Counted from the first letter of the stretch, positions 6,982 to 14,469 are shown. The stretch is 14,557 bases of DNA from a bacterium (GCA_024231375.1 JAAEQP010000040.1:1-14557); one strand, 5' to 3'. Numbers and translations are program-made. Notes: generated by a model not told the origin, from the sequence alone.

Positions 6982-7333
6982 CCCAGGAGAGCTCCAAGTC
7001 ATTGAAGAACCACCCCTTGTAGTGATAATTGTTCACATGGCCACTTGACCAGAGTCACATGTTGTTCATTTCTGACAAACACTTGCTCGTCCAGCGCGCC
7101 CTGTCAATCATCTTCCCCGCGCCGCCGGTCTCCCACCCCGCCTGGCCTACTGGCCACCCCTGTCGCACGAGGGGAGTGGGGCGAGGGAAGAAGACCGTGT
7201 TTGCAAATGGACAGGGGCGCACACTACAATCTAGCGGTGGACCCGCTGAGTGTGCTCGCCGGGTTCCGCCATTCATGTTGATACTGCGTGTGAGTATGGT
7301 TGCCCAACCCTTAAGCTTCGGGGGCGTTACCCT
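6982..7333. promoter_or_regulatory. Divergent intergenic region between PEP-CTERM and PP2C genes
   Basis: About 350 bases without a gene separate two divergent transcription units. Beyond the sigma-54 promoter it holds two TCACATG heptamers (7033-7039 and 7055-7061, 22 nt apart), about 80-110 nt upstream of the predicted sigma-54 start, where enhancer-binding proteins usually act. It also holds a short bulged hairpin at 7154-7179 without a T tract. For the plus-strand PP2C gene, TTGCAA (7201-7206), 18 nt, then TACAAT (7225-7230) forms a reasonable sigma-70 type promoter with a leader of about 95 nt. Short open frames across this region look non-coding. Confidence 0.45.
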
Positions 7334-8239
7334 ATGGCCGTTATCCCTCTGACCCGCACCGGCCCGGAAGAGGGGGGCGATTTCGAGTACCACTGGTCGG
7401 GCGACTTCCTGAAGGTCCACTTGCTGTCGGACGTCGGCAAGAAGCGCGCTGGCAACGAGGACTCGTGCCTCTTGTGTGCGCCGGAGGATCGGTCGGTCGC
7501 CCACGACCACGGGTATCTGGTCGCCGTTGCGGATGGCATGGGCGGGGTCAGCGGCGGCGGATTCGCCAGCCGACTGGCTCTGCAGAGCCTGGTGGACTCG
7601 TACTACGACGGCGTGGTCGAGACCATCCCGGAGCGGTTACGTGCGTCCGTAGGCGCCGCTAACCGACGGATTTTCGAGGAAGCCGAAAGTCACCCGGAAT
7701 ACTTCGGCATGGGCACCACCGTCTCGGCCATGTTGATTCATGGGACCTGCGCCTATGTTGCTCAGGTGGGCGACAGCCGGGTGTATCTACACCGGGTCGG
7801 CGAGGGAATCTGGCAGATCACGGACGACCACTCGCTGGTAGCGGAGCAGGTGCGCAACGGCTTCATCTCCGAAGAGCAGGCCCGCACCCACTCGCTCCGC
7901 AATCTCATCACCAGGGCCGTAGGCACCAAGGAATCGGTGAAGGTCGACCTGTTCACGTTCCCTGTTCGGCAGAACGACCGCATTCTCATCTGCTCGGACG
8001 GGCTGACAGGCGTGGTCGACGACGAAGTCATTTCGAGTTCGTTGGATGTCCGCAACCTCCAAGGCGCCGCGCGCGCGTTGGTGGGCCGTGCCCTGGAAGG
8101 GGGCGGACCGGACAACATCACCGTGGCTCTCGTGGAAGTGGCGAAGGCGCCGCCTCAGACCGACTGCCAATCGGGCGCCACGACCGTCAACCTGTCCAAG
8201 CCGGGGTTTTTCAACCGGTTACGCGGCCTGTTCTCGTAG
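7334..8239 (+). CDS. PP2C-type serine/threonine protein phosphatase
   Basis: 301 aa from the ATG at 7334; an upstream in-frame ATG at 7250 adds 28 residues with no family match. This is a metal-dependent PP2C (PPM) phosphatase of the bacterial Stp/PrpC type, which removes phosphate from Ser/Thr targets of Hanks-type kinases. All family motifs are present in order: SDVGKKRAGNEDS (32-44), VADGMGG (65-71, metal Asp at 67), GMGTTVSAM (125-133), VGDSRVYL (145-152), DDHSLV (164-169), ITRAVGT (192-198), CSDGL (220-224) and GPDNIT (258-263). The domain is followed by a 30-residue tail with TTVNL and an amphipathic end (GFFNRLRGLFS) that might touch the membrane. No partner kinase is in the window. 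The only close downstream gene encodes a secreted WxxGxW-repeat protein, about 100 nt away. Confidence 0.93.
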   Translation: MAVIPLTRTGPEEGGDFEYHWSGDFLKVHLLSDVGKKRAGNEDSCLLCAPEDRSVAHDHGYLVAVADGMGGVSGGGFASRLALQSLVDSYYDGVVETIPERLRASVGAANRRIFEEAESHPEYFGMGTTVSAMLIHGTCAYVAQVGDSRVYLHRVGEGIWQITDDHSLVAEQVRNGFISEEQARTHSLRNLITRAVGTKESVKVDLFTFPVRQNDRILICSDGLTGVVDDEVISSSLDVRNLQGAARALVGRALEGGGPDNITVALVEVAKAPPQTDCQSGATTVNLSKPGFFNRLRGLFS

Positions 8240-8289
8240 GTATCTTCGTCCTCCCTGCATCCCATCGCACGAGCTTCGCCTGCGTGTGG

Positions 8290-8333
8290 TAAGATCGGAC
8301 AAGAGGGGCGTTCGGTGCGCCCCGATGCGAGGG
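8290..8333 (+). promoter_or_regulatory. Possible promoter and leader hairpin of the WxxGxW-repeat gene
   Basis: An extended -10-like element TGG-TAAGAT ends at 8295, without a clear -35. A perfect 6-bp stem, GGGGCG (8305-8310) and CGCCCC (8318-8323) around loop TTCGGTG, stands directly before the ribosome site GAGGG (8329-8333). The hairpin could affect translation or act as a weak barrier between the PP2C gene and this gene. It has no T tract, so it is not a standard terminator. Confidence 0.3.
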
Positions 8334-8340
8334 TAAGCCT

Positions 8341-8955
8341 ATGCGTGGCAGAACGAGTTGGACCTTGGGCGCGGTGATGGGCGCGGTCCTTATTCTGGCG
8401 GCCTCCTCCTACGCGCAACAAGCACCGAGTTCCCCCGCCGCGGTCCTGAATCCTACGATTGCCAATTCCGGCGCCGCCTCCGGAAGCAACGCACCGGCCG
8501 CGCTGAACACGTCCCCGCGCAACGCGGTGCCCTACGCCCCGTTGCAGACACACACCAACCGGCCCATGGGCCAGTCGTCTTTCGGCTATGTCCATCATGG
8601 CAACGACGCGCCCGTGTACCGGCATCCCCAGAGCCGCATCACCGTGGTGCCGCAAGACGGAGTCTCGTACTGGGTAGCGCCGAACGCCGTGTACTGGGTG
8701 AGCCGCGATCCAACGCCCCAGCCTGCGCGTGTGTGGGTGCCCGGTCACTACACCTGGCGCGAACGAACGGTATGGGTGCAGGGCCAATGGCACGAGGAGT
8801 ACATCCCCCCGATGTACGAACGCAGCCTTCTCAACGGACGCCAAGTGCTGGTGCAGGTCGCCGAGGAGCGGGTCGAGCGGTACTTTGTGCCGGCGCACTA
8901 CGAGACCGTGCGGGAACAGGTGTGGGTGCCGGGGCATTGGGAGTACGTCTGGTAG
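8341..8955 (+). CDS. Secreted WxxGxW-repeat protein of unknown function
   Basis: 204 aa with a clear signal peptide (basic MRGR, hydrophobic core, probable cleavage after SYA at residue 25) and ribosome site GAGGG 7 nt before the ATG. After a low-complexity Ala/Ser/Pro/Asn stretch (26-62) the C-terminal half is built from short aromatic repeats: VWVPGHYTWRER (131-142), VWVQGQW (144-150), YFVPAHYETVREQ (181-193) and VWVPGHWEYVW (194-204). These fit the W-x-x-G-x-W/Y pattern of periplasmic or outer-envelope repeat proteins (BcpO-related WXXGXW class). No enzyme motif is seen, and the protein ends exactly on a repeat. It is convergent with exbD, only 9 nt from it, with no terminator between. Function unknown; a structural or cell-wall-contact role is a guess. 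Confidence 0.82.
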   Translation: MRGRTSWTLGAVMGAVLILAASSYAQQAPSSPAAVLNPTIANSGAASGSNAPAALNTSPRNAVPYAPLQTHTNRPMGQSSFGYVHHGNDAPVYRHPQSRITVVPQDGVSYWVAPNAVYWVSRDPTPQPARVWVPGHYTWRERTVWVQGQWHEEYIPPMYERSLLNGRQVLVQVAEERVERYFVPAHYETVREQVWVPGHWEYVW

Positions 8956-8964
8956 AGGCTGAGA

Positions 8965-9423
8965 CTATTCGGCGTCTTCCGAGACGGGCTGAACCGCGAT
9001 GCCGAGCTTCCCTTCCTCGACACCCAGGTTGGTGGCCATCCCCAGCACGCGGATGAGCCGCCGCGCCTCGATGCGGGCATCCGGCCGTATCATCACGTTC
9101 ACGTCCGGATTGGCGTCGAGTTCGTCTTCGATGCGTCCAGCCAATTGCTTCATGCTGGACATCTCCTCGTCCTCGAAGTACACCTTGCCGGCCCCGTTGG
9201 GCCCGTCTTTGCCGTAGGCCAAGGTAATGGCGACCTTCCGCTGTTCGATGGAGGGCGCGTCGCTCTCGGCCTCGGGCATCTCGACCTGAATGGCGTTCTG
9301 GATGACGAACTGGGCGGTGAGCATGAAGAAGATGAGCAACTGGAAGACCACGTCGATCAGAGGAGTCAGATCGACGGTGGCCCGTACCTTGTTCGTCTTT
9401 CGTTCGGATCGAGAGAACTTCAT
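8965..9423 (-). CDS. exbD: ExbD/TolR family biopolymer transport protein
   Basis: 152 aa, usual length for the family. A short basic cytoplasmic N-terminus is followed by one membrane helix (about residues 21-40) with the PLIDVVFQLLIFFM signature. D24 matches the proton-carrying Asp conserved in ExbD and TolR. The rest (about 50-147) is the periplasmic domain, including the VMIRPDARI and IRVLGMATNLGV segments. With ExbB it would form the proton-driven motor that energises TonB-dependent outer-membrane uptake or Tol/Pal envelope work; sequence alone does not separate the two, and no tonB, tolA or tolB gene is present here. It begins 22 nt after the exbB stop and appears to be the last gene of the minus-strand unit that starts with argJ. 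Confidence 0.92.
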   Translation of the reverse strand: MKFSRSERKTNKVRATVDLTPLIDVVFQLLIFFMLTAQFVIQNAIQVEMPEAESDAPSIEQRKVAITLAYGKDGPNGAGKVYFEDEEMSSMKQLAGRIEDELDANPDVNVMIRPDARIEARRLIRVLGMATNLGVEEGKLGIAVQPVSEDAE

Positions 9424-9445
9424 GTCTATTCAGTCCGCATCCGCA

Positions 9446-10090
9446 TCAGATCTCGCGGTCGCCGCGGTGTTTGGTCAGCAATTCGACAAGTTCCGACGAG
9501 CTGATCTCCATTTCAAGAATCATGTTGTCCACGCGGGACATGAAATAGTTGTAGATGACGATCGTGGGAATGGCCACGGTAAGACCGGCCGCTGTCGTCA
9601 CCAACGCGTTGCCGATGCCTTCCGCCAGGTCCGCGGGACTCACCTGGCCTTTCTTGTGCTCGATTTGCTGGAAGGCTTTGATAATACCCGCCACCGTGCC
9701 GAGGAGCCCGAGGAGCGGCGTGATGTTGGCGCATGTGGCGAGGGCAGGCAGATACCGTTCCAACCGCGGAATCTCAAGATGCCCCGCGTCGTCGATGGCT
9801 TCGCGGATCTCTTCCTTGCTTCGATTGTACTTCATCAGGCCCGCGCGAAGGATGCGCGCCACGGGACCGTCCGTCTCGTCGCAGAGCTTCACGGCCTCGC
9901 GGTACCGGCGCTGTTTCACGATGCTGCGGATGTCGTGCATGAACTCGCGCGTGTTGATACTGGCCCGGCGAAGGCTCCACAGCCGTTCGATGGCAATGGC
10001 GAGCGCAAACACCGAGCACCCGATGATGGGCGCCATGAGAAGGCCGCCCTTTACAATCAACTGCACGAGACCGTCGAAAGCTTCAAACAC
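9446..10090 (-). CDS. exbB: ExbB/TolQ/MotA family proton channel protein
   Basis: 214 aa from a GTG start (10090-10088). This start is chosen because AGAGGT lies 6 nt upstream, the resulting N-terminus (MFEAFDGLVQLIVKGG) fits the family, and longer frames would run into argB. Three membrane helices lie at about 11-35, 117-138 and 162-183, with the large cytoplasmic loop between the first two. The family signature is clear: TPLLGLLGTVAGIIKAF (124-140) and AEGIGNALVTTAAGLTVAIP (156-175), with pore threonines near 132 and 165-166. It forms the stator channel partner of ExbD in the inner membrane. The gene lies 43 nt after the argB stop with no terminator seen, so read-through from the argJ promoter is likely. 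TolQ remains the alternative name. Confidence 0.92.
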   Translation of the reverse strand: MFEAFDGLVQLIVKGGLLMAPIIGCSVFALAIAIERLWSLRRASINTREFMHDIRSIVKQRRYREAVKLCDETDGPVARILRAGLMKYNRSKEEIREAIDDAGHLEIPRLERYLPALATCANITPLLGLLGTVAGIIKAFQQIEHKKGQVSPADLAEGIGNALVTTAAGLTVAIPTIVIYNYFMSRVDNMILEMEISSSELVELLTKHRGDREI

Positions 10091-10133
10091 TGCGTCACCT
10101 CTTGTCGCGAATCGTTTCCGTACTCGGGCCGTG

Positions 10134-11009
10134 CTACCGGCTGATGAGCGTTCCCAGCCCCTGGGCGGTGAAAATCTCCAGGAGCAACGCGTGGGGAACG
10201 CGGCCGTCAATGATATGCGTCTTGCGGACGCCTGCGTCCAAGGCGCGGACACACGCGCCCACCTTGGGAATCATGCCGCCCGCGATCACCCCCTGCTCAG
10301 TCAGGGAATCGACATCGCCGTAGTTCAACTGACCGATCAACGAGTCACTGTCGTCCACGTCGCGAAGCAGACCGGGTGTATCCGTCAGAAACACCAGTTT
10401 CTCCGCCGCCGTCGATGCAGCAACCTCGCCCGCGGCCGTGTCGGCATTCACGTTCCAACGGCCGCCTTCCTGGTCCGTGGCCACGGGCGCCACGACCGGA
10501 ATCATGTCCGCGTCGCACAACACCTTCAGAATCCGCGGGTCCACGCGCACAATCTCGCCCACATGGCCGATATCGACGCTGTCCTCGACTGTGATCTGTT
10601 TGGCGTGCAAAAGGTTCCCGTCGCGGCCACAGATGCCGACCGCGTTGCCGCCGGCCTGGTTCATCAGGGTCACAATTTCCTTGTTCACCGTGCCGGCCAG
10701 CACCATCTCCACCACTTCGGCCGTGTCGTCGCCCGTAATGCGAAGCCCGTTGTGAAACTTGGACTCGATCCGCATCCGTTTCAGCGTGCGGTTGATGGCG
10801 GGCCCCCCCCCATGCACGATGATGGGGTTCATGCCGACGTAGCGCATCAGCACGATGTCCTCGGCCACGCTCCGCCGGAGCGAGGGGTTGGTCATGGCGG
10901 CCCCGCCGTACTTCACCACCACCGTCTTGCCCTCGAATTCGCGAATGTAGGGCAGCGCCTCGATAAGAACCGCGGCTTTCTCGATGTAGTGTTCGATGGC
11001 TTCGTGCAT
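10134..11009 (-). CDS. argB: Acetylglutamate kinase (arginine-inhibited type)
   Basis: 291 aa. The ATG at 11009 is used because the protein then begins like known homologues and GGGGGAAG lies upstream; longer frames would overlap argJ. It phosphorylates N-acetyl-L-glutamate with ATP, the second step of arginine synthesis, in the cytoplasm. Visible motifs are KYGGAAM (33-39), HGGGPAI (66-72) for substrate and ATP binding, the NxN-type WNVNAD (185-190), and GGMIPKV (244-250) with the catalytic Lys. An N-terminal helix of about 25 residues (EHYIEKAAVLIEALPYI) precedes the domain; this mobile helix marks the hexameric, arginine-feedback-inhibited class and is absent from the E. coli enzyme. The C-terminal HIIDGRVPHALLLEIF also fits the arginine-site region. 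It follows argJ by 16 nt, matching the recycling pathway, where this kinase is the control point. Confidence 0.96.
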   Translation of the reverse strand: MHEAIEHYIEKAAVLIEALPYIREFEGKTVVVKYGGAAMTNPSLRRSVAEDIVLMRYVGMNPIIVHGGGPAINRTLKRMRIESKFHNGLRITGDDTAEVVEMVLAGTVNKEIVTLMNQAGGNAVGICGRDGNLLHAKQITVEDSVDIGHVGEIVRVDPRILKVLCDADMIPVVAPVATDQEGGRWNVNADTAAGEVAASTAAEKLVFLTDTPGLLRDVDDSDSLIGQLNYGDVDSLTEQGVIAGGMIPKVGACVRALDAGVRKTHIIDGRVPHALLLEIFTAQGLGTLISR

Positions 11010-11025
11010 GGCTTCCCCCGCTTGC

Positions 11026-12252
11026 CTACGTGCGGTAATCCGCGTTAATGGTAACGTAGTCGTGAGAGAGGTCGGATGTCCAGAACACGGCGGACCCCGC
11101 CCCGTCGCCGACATCTACACGGATACGAAACTCGGGCTGCTGCATGACGGCCGCGGCATCGGTTTCGGCATAGTTCGTAGAACCGCCGTCCGCCACCAGT
11201 TGCACGTCGCCCAGCCAGATGGCCAAGTGTTCCGGGTCGAAGGGTACACCCGCGTAGCCTGCCGCGCACGCGATGCGGCCCCAGTTGGGGTCCTCACCGA
11301 AGAACGCGGTCTTGCACAGTTGGGACACAGCGACGGCCCGTGCGATGGTCTTCGCGTCGTCGTCGGACGGCGCGCCCGATACGGCGATCTCCACAAACTT
11401 TGACGCGCCTTCGCCGTCGCGCACGAGCCGTTGCGCCATCTCAATGGCCAAGGCCGTCAGGGCCTCACTAAAGACGGTCCAGTCGTCCGAGCCGGGTTCG
11501 ATCTTCGGCGCATCGGCCTGGCCGTTGGCGAAACACAGCACCGTGTCGCTGGTGCTCATGTCGTTGTCGATGCACATCCGGTTGAACGACACATTGACCG
11601 CGTCGTGCAGAAGTTCGTTCAACGGCGCGGCATCCACCGCCGCGTCGGTGGTCATGATGCAGATCATGGTCGCCATGTTGGGCGCAATCATGCCGGACCC
11701 CTTGGCAATAGCGCCGATATGGACAAGGCCCGTCGACAGCGGCACTTCGATAGCCGCCTCTTTGGGCACGGTGTCGGTCGTCATGATGGCATGGGCTGCG
11801 TCGGAGCTTCCGTCGCGCGACAGCGCCCCCAGGCCTCTGTCCACGCCATTGGCGATACGGTCCATGGGCAGAGGCTCGCCGATGACGCCCGTGCTGCACA
11901 CGCAGACCTCGCGTTCAGCCAAGTCCAGTCCCGCCGCGACGCGGGCGGCCGTGGCGCGTGAGTCTTCGTACCCTTGGGCGCCCGTAGCGGCGTTCGCGTT
12001 GCCGCTGTTGATGAACACGGCACGCGCCGCACCCGTATCGGCGCAAATCTCGGTGTTCCACTGAACAGGCGGGGCCTTCATGACGTTCGTGGTAAACGTG
12101 CCCGCCACGGTGGCCGGACCCTCGCTGACGATGAGGGCGCAGTCCTTCTTGGTGGACCCTTCTTTGACCGCCGCGGCCACACCGGACGCGGTGAACCCAG
12201 CCGGGGCCGCCACGCCTCCAGCTACGGATGTATAGGTGTCGATGCTGTTCAT
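11026..12252 (-). CDS. argJ: Glutamate N-acetyltransferase / ornithine acetyltransferase
   Basis: 408 aa from the ATG at 12252; upstream in-frame codons would place the start in the promoter region. ArgJ moves the acetyl group from N-acetylornithine to glutamate, closing the acetyl cycle of arginine synthesis, and some members also use acetyl-CoA. The self-cleavage site is present: KGSGMIAPNMATM (184-196), cut before T195, which becomes the N-terminal nucleophile of the beta chain. The oxyanion pair lies in STGVIGEPLP (120-129), NSGNANAATG (82-91) is the usual alpha-chain motif, and the chain ends with the conserved HDYVTINADYRT. It heads the unit argJ-argB-exbB-exbD. The ribosome site is weak (GGGGA about 10 nt before the ATG), and a leader of about 108 nt is predicted. 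Confidence 0.96.
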   Translation of the reverse strand: MNSIDTYTSVAGGVAAPAGFTASGVAAAVKEGSTKKDCALIVSEGPATVAGTFTTNVMKAPPVQWNTEICADTGAARAVFINSGNANAATGAQGYEDSRATAARVAAGLDLAEREVCVCSTGVIGEPLPMDRIANGVDRGLGALSRDGSSDAAHAIMTTDTVPKEAAIEVPLSTGLVHIGAIAKGSGMIAPNMATMICIMTTDAAVDAAPLNELLHDAVNVSFNRMCIDNDMSTSDTVLCFANGQADAPKIEPGSDDWTVFSEALTALAIEMAQRLVRDGEGASKFVEIAVSGAPSDDDAKTIARAVAVSQLCKTAFFGEDPNWGRIACAAGYAGVPFDPEHLAIWLGDVQLVADGGSTNYAETDAAAVMQQPEFRIRVDVGDGAGSAVFWTSDLSHDYVTINADYRT

Positions 12253-12322
12253 GTGCGCGAGTCCCCGGGTATGTTCCAGGGAATGCCTCCGTGGACCGGA
12301 TACGAATGAGCCGCCGATGTGC

Positions 12323-12339
12323 GAAACCGGTCCGGTTTC
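12323..12339. promoter_or_regulatory. Perfect 17-bp palindrome in the argJ leader (operator candidate)
   Basis: GAAACCGG (12323-12330), one base, then CCGGTTTC (12332-12339) is a perfect dyad. It lies about 20-40 nt downstream of the predicted argJ transcription start, where a bound repressor would block elongation. It does not resemble the E. coli ArgR box (TGAAT-type half sites). It could equally fold as a tight RNA hairpin, although a one-base loop makes the DNA-operator reading more likely. Confidence 0.4.
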
Positions 12340-12366
12340 CGCCCGGCGGAAGGCCTGCTCTGGGCG

Positions 12367-12395
12367 ATTATATCGCCGTGCCGGTGACCGTTCAA
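12367..12395 (-). promoter_or_regulatory. argJ: Predicted sigma-70 type promoter of argJ-argB-exbB-exbD
   Basis: On the minus strand, TTGAAC (12395-12390) is followed after exactly 17 nt by a perfect TATAAT (12372-12367). Four of six -35 positions and all six -10 positions match consensus, which stands out in GC-rich DNA. The start would be near 12360, giving a leader of about 108 nt before the argJ ATG at 12252. No other promoter this good was seen in front of argB, exbB or exbD. Confidence 0.65.
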
Positions 12396-12414
12396 CGCGA
12401 GGGAGAAAGCGTGT

Positions 12415-12451
12415 CACGAATCGCACGAATCGTGAGGAAATGGGCACGAAT
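12415..12451. repeat. Three direct copies of CACGAAT upstream of the argJ promoter
   Basis: The heptamer CACGAAT occurs at 12415-12421, 12424-12430 and 12445-12451, with spacings of 9 and 21 nt (about one and two helical turns). On the minus strand it reads ATTCGTG, all copies in the same orientation as argJ. The copies lie about 20-56 nt upstream of the -35 hexamer, a normal place for an activator or an upstream regulator site. Otherwise the 12396-12510 stretch holds only a weak hairpin near 12481-12499. Confidence 0.4.
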
Positions 12452-12510
12452 ATAGATGGGAGATAACCGGAGAGAGAAGGCCATGTACTTCACGCATGGG
12501 CACGGCGCTG

Positions 12511-13413
12511 TCAGGCGCGGGGCTTCGTGGCGTGGATAACGAAGGCCCCTGCGTAGGGGTAGACGTAGCGGCCGCCGGTGAGGGCGTGAAGCAGGAGGCC
12601 AGGAAGTTTGACGCCCCAGATGAGGAGCGCGCCAAGATGCGAGGGGCTGGCGTAGGGCCGGGCCACGTCGACCCGGATATCTTCGTATCCCAGTTCGGAC
12701 AGGTAGCGCGTCAAGGTGGTGGGACTGAAGTCGAACAGGTGCCGGGGTGCTTCAAAATGGATGGGAATGGCGGAAATCCAGCGCTTGAGGCGGATGTAGG
12801 CGGCCACGTAGGGCACCTGCAACACGAGGGTACCGTCCGGCGCGAGCCATTCGGTAAGACGGGTCAAGACGGCCCGCGGGTCCTTCACGTGTTCCAGCAC
12901 AGCGATGGCCATGAGGCAGTCCTGGCTTCCGGCCGGGAACGAAGCATCCTCGATGCCCTGCTGCAGGATCGTGGCCTCCGGCAGGAGACGCTGGGCGTGG
13001 TCCGCGGCGATCTCGCTCATCTCCAGGCCGGTGAGATCCCACCCCGTGTCCTTGAACCGGCTGAGCAGCTCGCCGTAGCCACATCCGACTTCGAGGAGAC
13101 GGCAGGGCGTCGGCCGTAGGCGTTGCACCAAGGCCGACAGATGCTTCTCGACCGCGCCGAGCGACCGCGAGGCCACCGTGGCCTCATCGTCGTCGGGGTA
13201 CATGTCCGCATAGAACTTGGGCAGTTCATCGGCGGCGGGTTGTGGGTTCACATAGACCAGGCCGCAATCGCTGCATTGGCGAATCCTGAAGGACAGTTCC
13301 TCGCCAATCACGGAGAACTGGTCGCTGCCGCATAGATTGCAGTCCACGTCTTCGAGGTGCTCGATCTCGAAGGGATGGGCCATGGTCGTATAGAAGGACC
13401 GTTTGACTTGCAT
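12511..13413 (-). CDS. Class I SAM-dependent methyltransferase with N-terminal zinc-type motif
   Basis: 300 aa from the ATG at 13413, 2 nt after the antiporter stop; an ATG at 13383 (290 aa) is an equally possible start, as neither has a clear ribosome site. An N-terminal C-x2-C / C-x2-C pair (C25, C28, C47, C50; CNLCGSD and CSDCGLVYVNPQP) suggests a small zinc ribbon. A Rossmann methyltransferase domain follows, with the SAM-binding motif LLEVGCGYGELL (106-117), an acidic residue at the end of strand 2 (GLEMS, 129-133) and AVLEHVKDP (171-179). Proteins of this layout often act on sugars, lipids or other small molecules in envelope polysaccharide or natural product pathways. The substrate cannot be read here. 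The C-terminal part (256-293) is hydrophobic and might bind the membrane. Confidence 0.85.
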   Translation of the reverse strand: MQVKRSFYTTMAHPFEIEHLEDVDCNLCGSDQFSVIGEELSFRIRQCSDCGLVYVNPQPAADELPKFYADMYPDDDEATVASRSLGAVEKHLSALVQRLRPTPCRLLEVGCGYGELLSRFKDTGWDLTGLEMSEIAADHAQRLLPEATILQQGIEDASFPAGSQDCLMAIAVLEHVKDPRAVLTRLTEWLAPDGTLVLQVPYVAAYIRLKRWISAIPIHFEAPRHLFDFSPTTLTRYLSELGYEDIRVDVARPYASPSHLGALLIWGVKLPGLLLHALTGGRYVYPYAGAFVIHATKPRA

Positions 13414-13415
13414 GA

Positions 13416-14381
13416 CTACGCGCCCGCGAAGAACATAAACATGACCGCGAGGTAGGTGACGTACCCGCCAAGGAGCACAGCGCCTTCCCAGCGGCTGAGC
13501 CGCTGACTGCTGAGACCGAACACGAAGAGCAACGCAGTGAGCAGCACCATTCCGGGGATGTCTAACACGCGCGTCTGGAATTGCACGGGGAGGGGCCTGA
13601 CCAGGGAGCATGAGCCGATTACCCAAGCCAGGTTCAAGACATTGGCGCCGATGATGTTGCCAATGGACAGGCCTCTTCGCTTCTTCACGATGGCGGTCAG
13701 GCTGACGACCAACTCAGGCGTCGATGTGCCGATGGCGAGGACAGTGAGGCCGATGATGAGTTGCGGGATGCCCGCCAACTCGGCGAGGCGCACGCCGCAT
13801 TCCACCATCAGGCGGCTGCCGCCGACCACGCCCACGGCCCCGACGATGAACAGCACACAGATACGAAGAACGCTCATCCCCGGCTCGTGTTCCGAGGATG
13901 CCTCAACGCGATTCTTGAGCGATGACCGTACGGTGGCAGCCAGGTAGACGATGAGGCATGACACCATGACCACGCCGACGATGCGGCTTCCGTCAGGAAA
14001 GACATATCCCAAGGCCCCGAAGATACCGGCGAGCACCAGAAGACCGAGGCAACTGGCAAAGAAACCGTCGCGCGCGACAGCCATGGGGGACAGCACGGCG
14101 CAGAGACCGAGGATCAGGCCGATGTTGCAGATGGTAGAGCCGACGGCGTTGCCGATGGTGATGTCCACCTGGCCCTGCAGCGTGGCCGTGAAGGATACGG
14201 CGAATTCGGGCAGGGTCGTGGCCAGACTGACGATGGTGGCGCCCACGATCATTTCGGGAATGCGGAAGCGACGGGCCACCTCGACAGCGGCTTCCGTGAA
14301 CCAGTCAGCCGCTTTGACCAGGATGGCCACACCGACCGCAACACCGAGTAGAAGAAGCAATACCATAGTGTTTAGGAGCAT
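13416..14381 (-). CDS. CaCA family Na+/Ca2+ (cation) antiporter
   Basis: 321 aa, typical length for bacterial members of the Ca2+:cation antiporter family (YrbG-like). Ten or so membrane helices are seen, with the two inverted alpha repeats that form the ion path. Alpha-1 contains VGATIVSLATTLPEF (46-60, key E59) and GNAVGSTICNIGL (77-89). Alpha-2 contains GLTVLAIGTSTPELVVS (211-227, key E223) and GNIIGANVLNL (241-251). The intact Glu residues suggest an active exchanger. The cytoplasmic loop between the halves (152-169) is short and acidic. The ATG at 14381 lacks a good ribosome site; an ATG at 14366 is the alternative. The methyltransferase gene begins 2 nt after its stop, so the two are probably co-transcribed. 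Confidence 0.92.
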   Translation of the reverse strand: MLLNTMVLLLLLGVAVGVAILVKAADWFTEAAVEVARRFRIPEMIVGATIVSLATTLPEFAVSFTATLQGQVDITIGNAVGSTICNIGLILGLCAVLSPMAVARDGFFASCLGLLVLAGIFGALGYVFPDGSRIVGVVMVSCLIVYLAATVRSSLKNRVEASSEHEPGMSVLRICVLFIVGAVGVVGGSRLMVECGVRLAELAGIPQLIIGLTVLAIGTSTPELVVSLTAIVKKRRGLSIGNIIGANVLNLAWVIGSCSLVRPLPVQFQTRVLDIPGMVLLTALLFVFGLSSQRLSRWEGAVLLGGYVTYLAVMFMFFAGA

Positions 14382-14469
14382 ATCACGACGCCTGAACGGA
14401 TAGAAGCGAAAACCGCGACTGCGGCGTTGTTGAAGAAGTCACATACCCACGAAAACAGAAGCGACAAAC

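Noticed and set aside
7154..7179. Bulged hairpin CCACCCCT...AGGGGAGTGG as a terminator
   Set aside because: No T tract follows on either strand and no gene ends nearby.
7029..7352. Small plus-strand frame (107 codons) before the PP2C gene
   Set aside because: It has no good ribosome site, no motif and a Pro/Arg-rich composition, and it covers the predicted promoters.
9555..11048. Very long plus-strand open frame (497 codons) across exbB and argB
   Set aside because: The opposite strand encodes two unmistakable conserved proteins; this translation has no family motif and spans their boundary.
12415..12451. CACGAAT copies as a CRISPR array or microsatellite
   Set aside because: Seven-base units with unequal spacing and no spacer pattern do not form a CRISPR array; a regulatory repeat is more likely.
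12481..12499. CCATG/CATGG hairpin after the methyltransferase gene as a terminator
   Set aside because: The stem is only 5 bp with a 9-nt loop, and a mixed pyrimidine stretch rather than a T tract follows, so it was not called.
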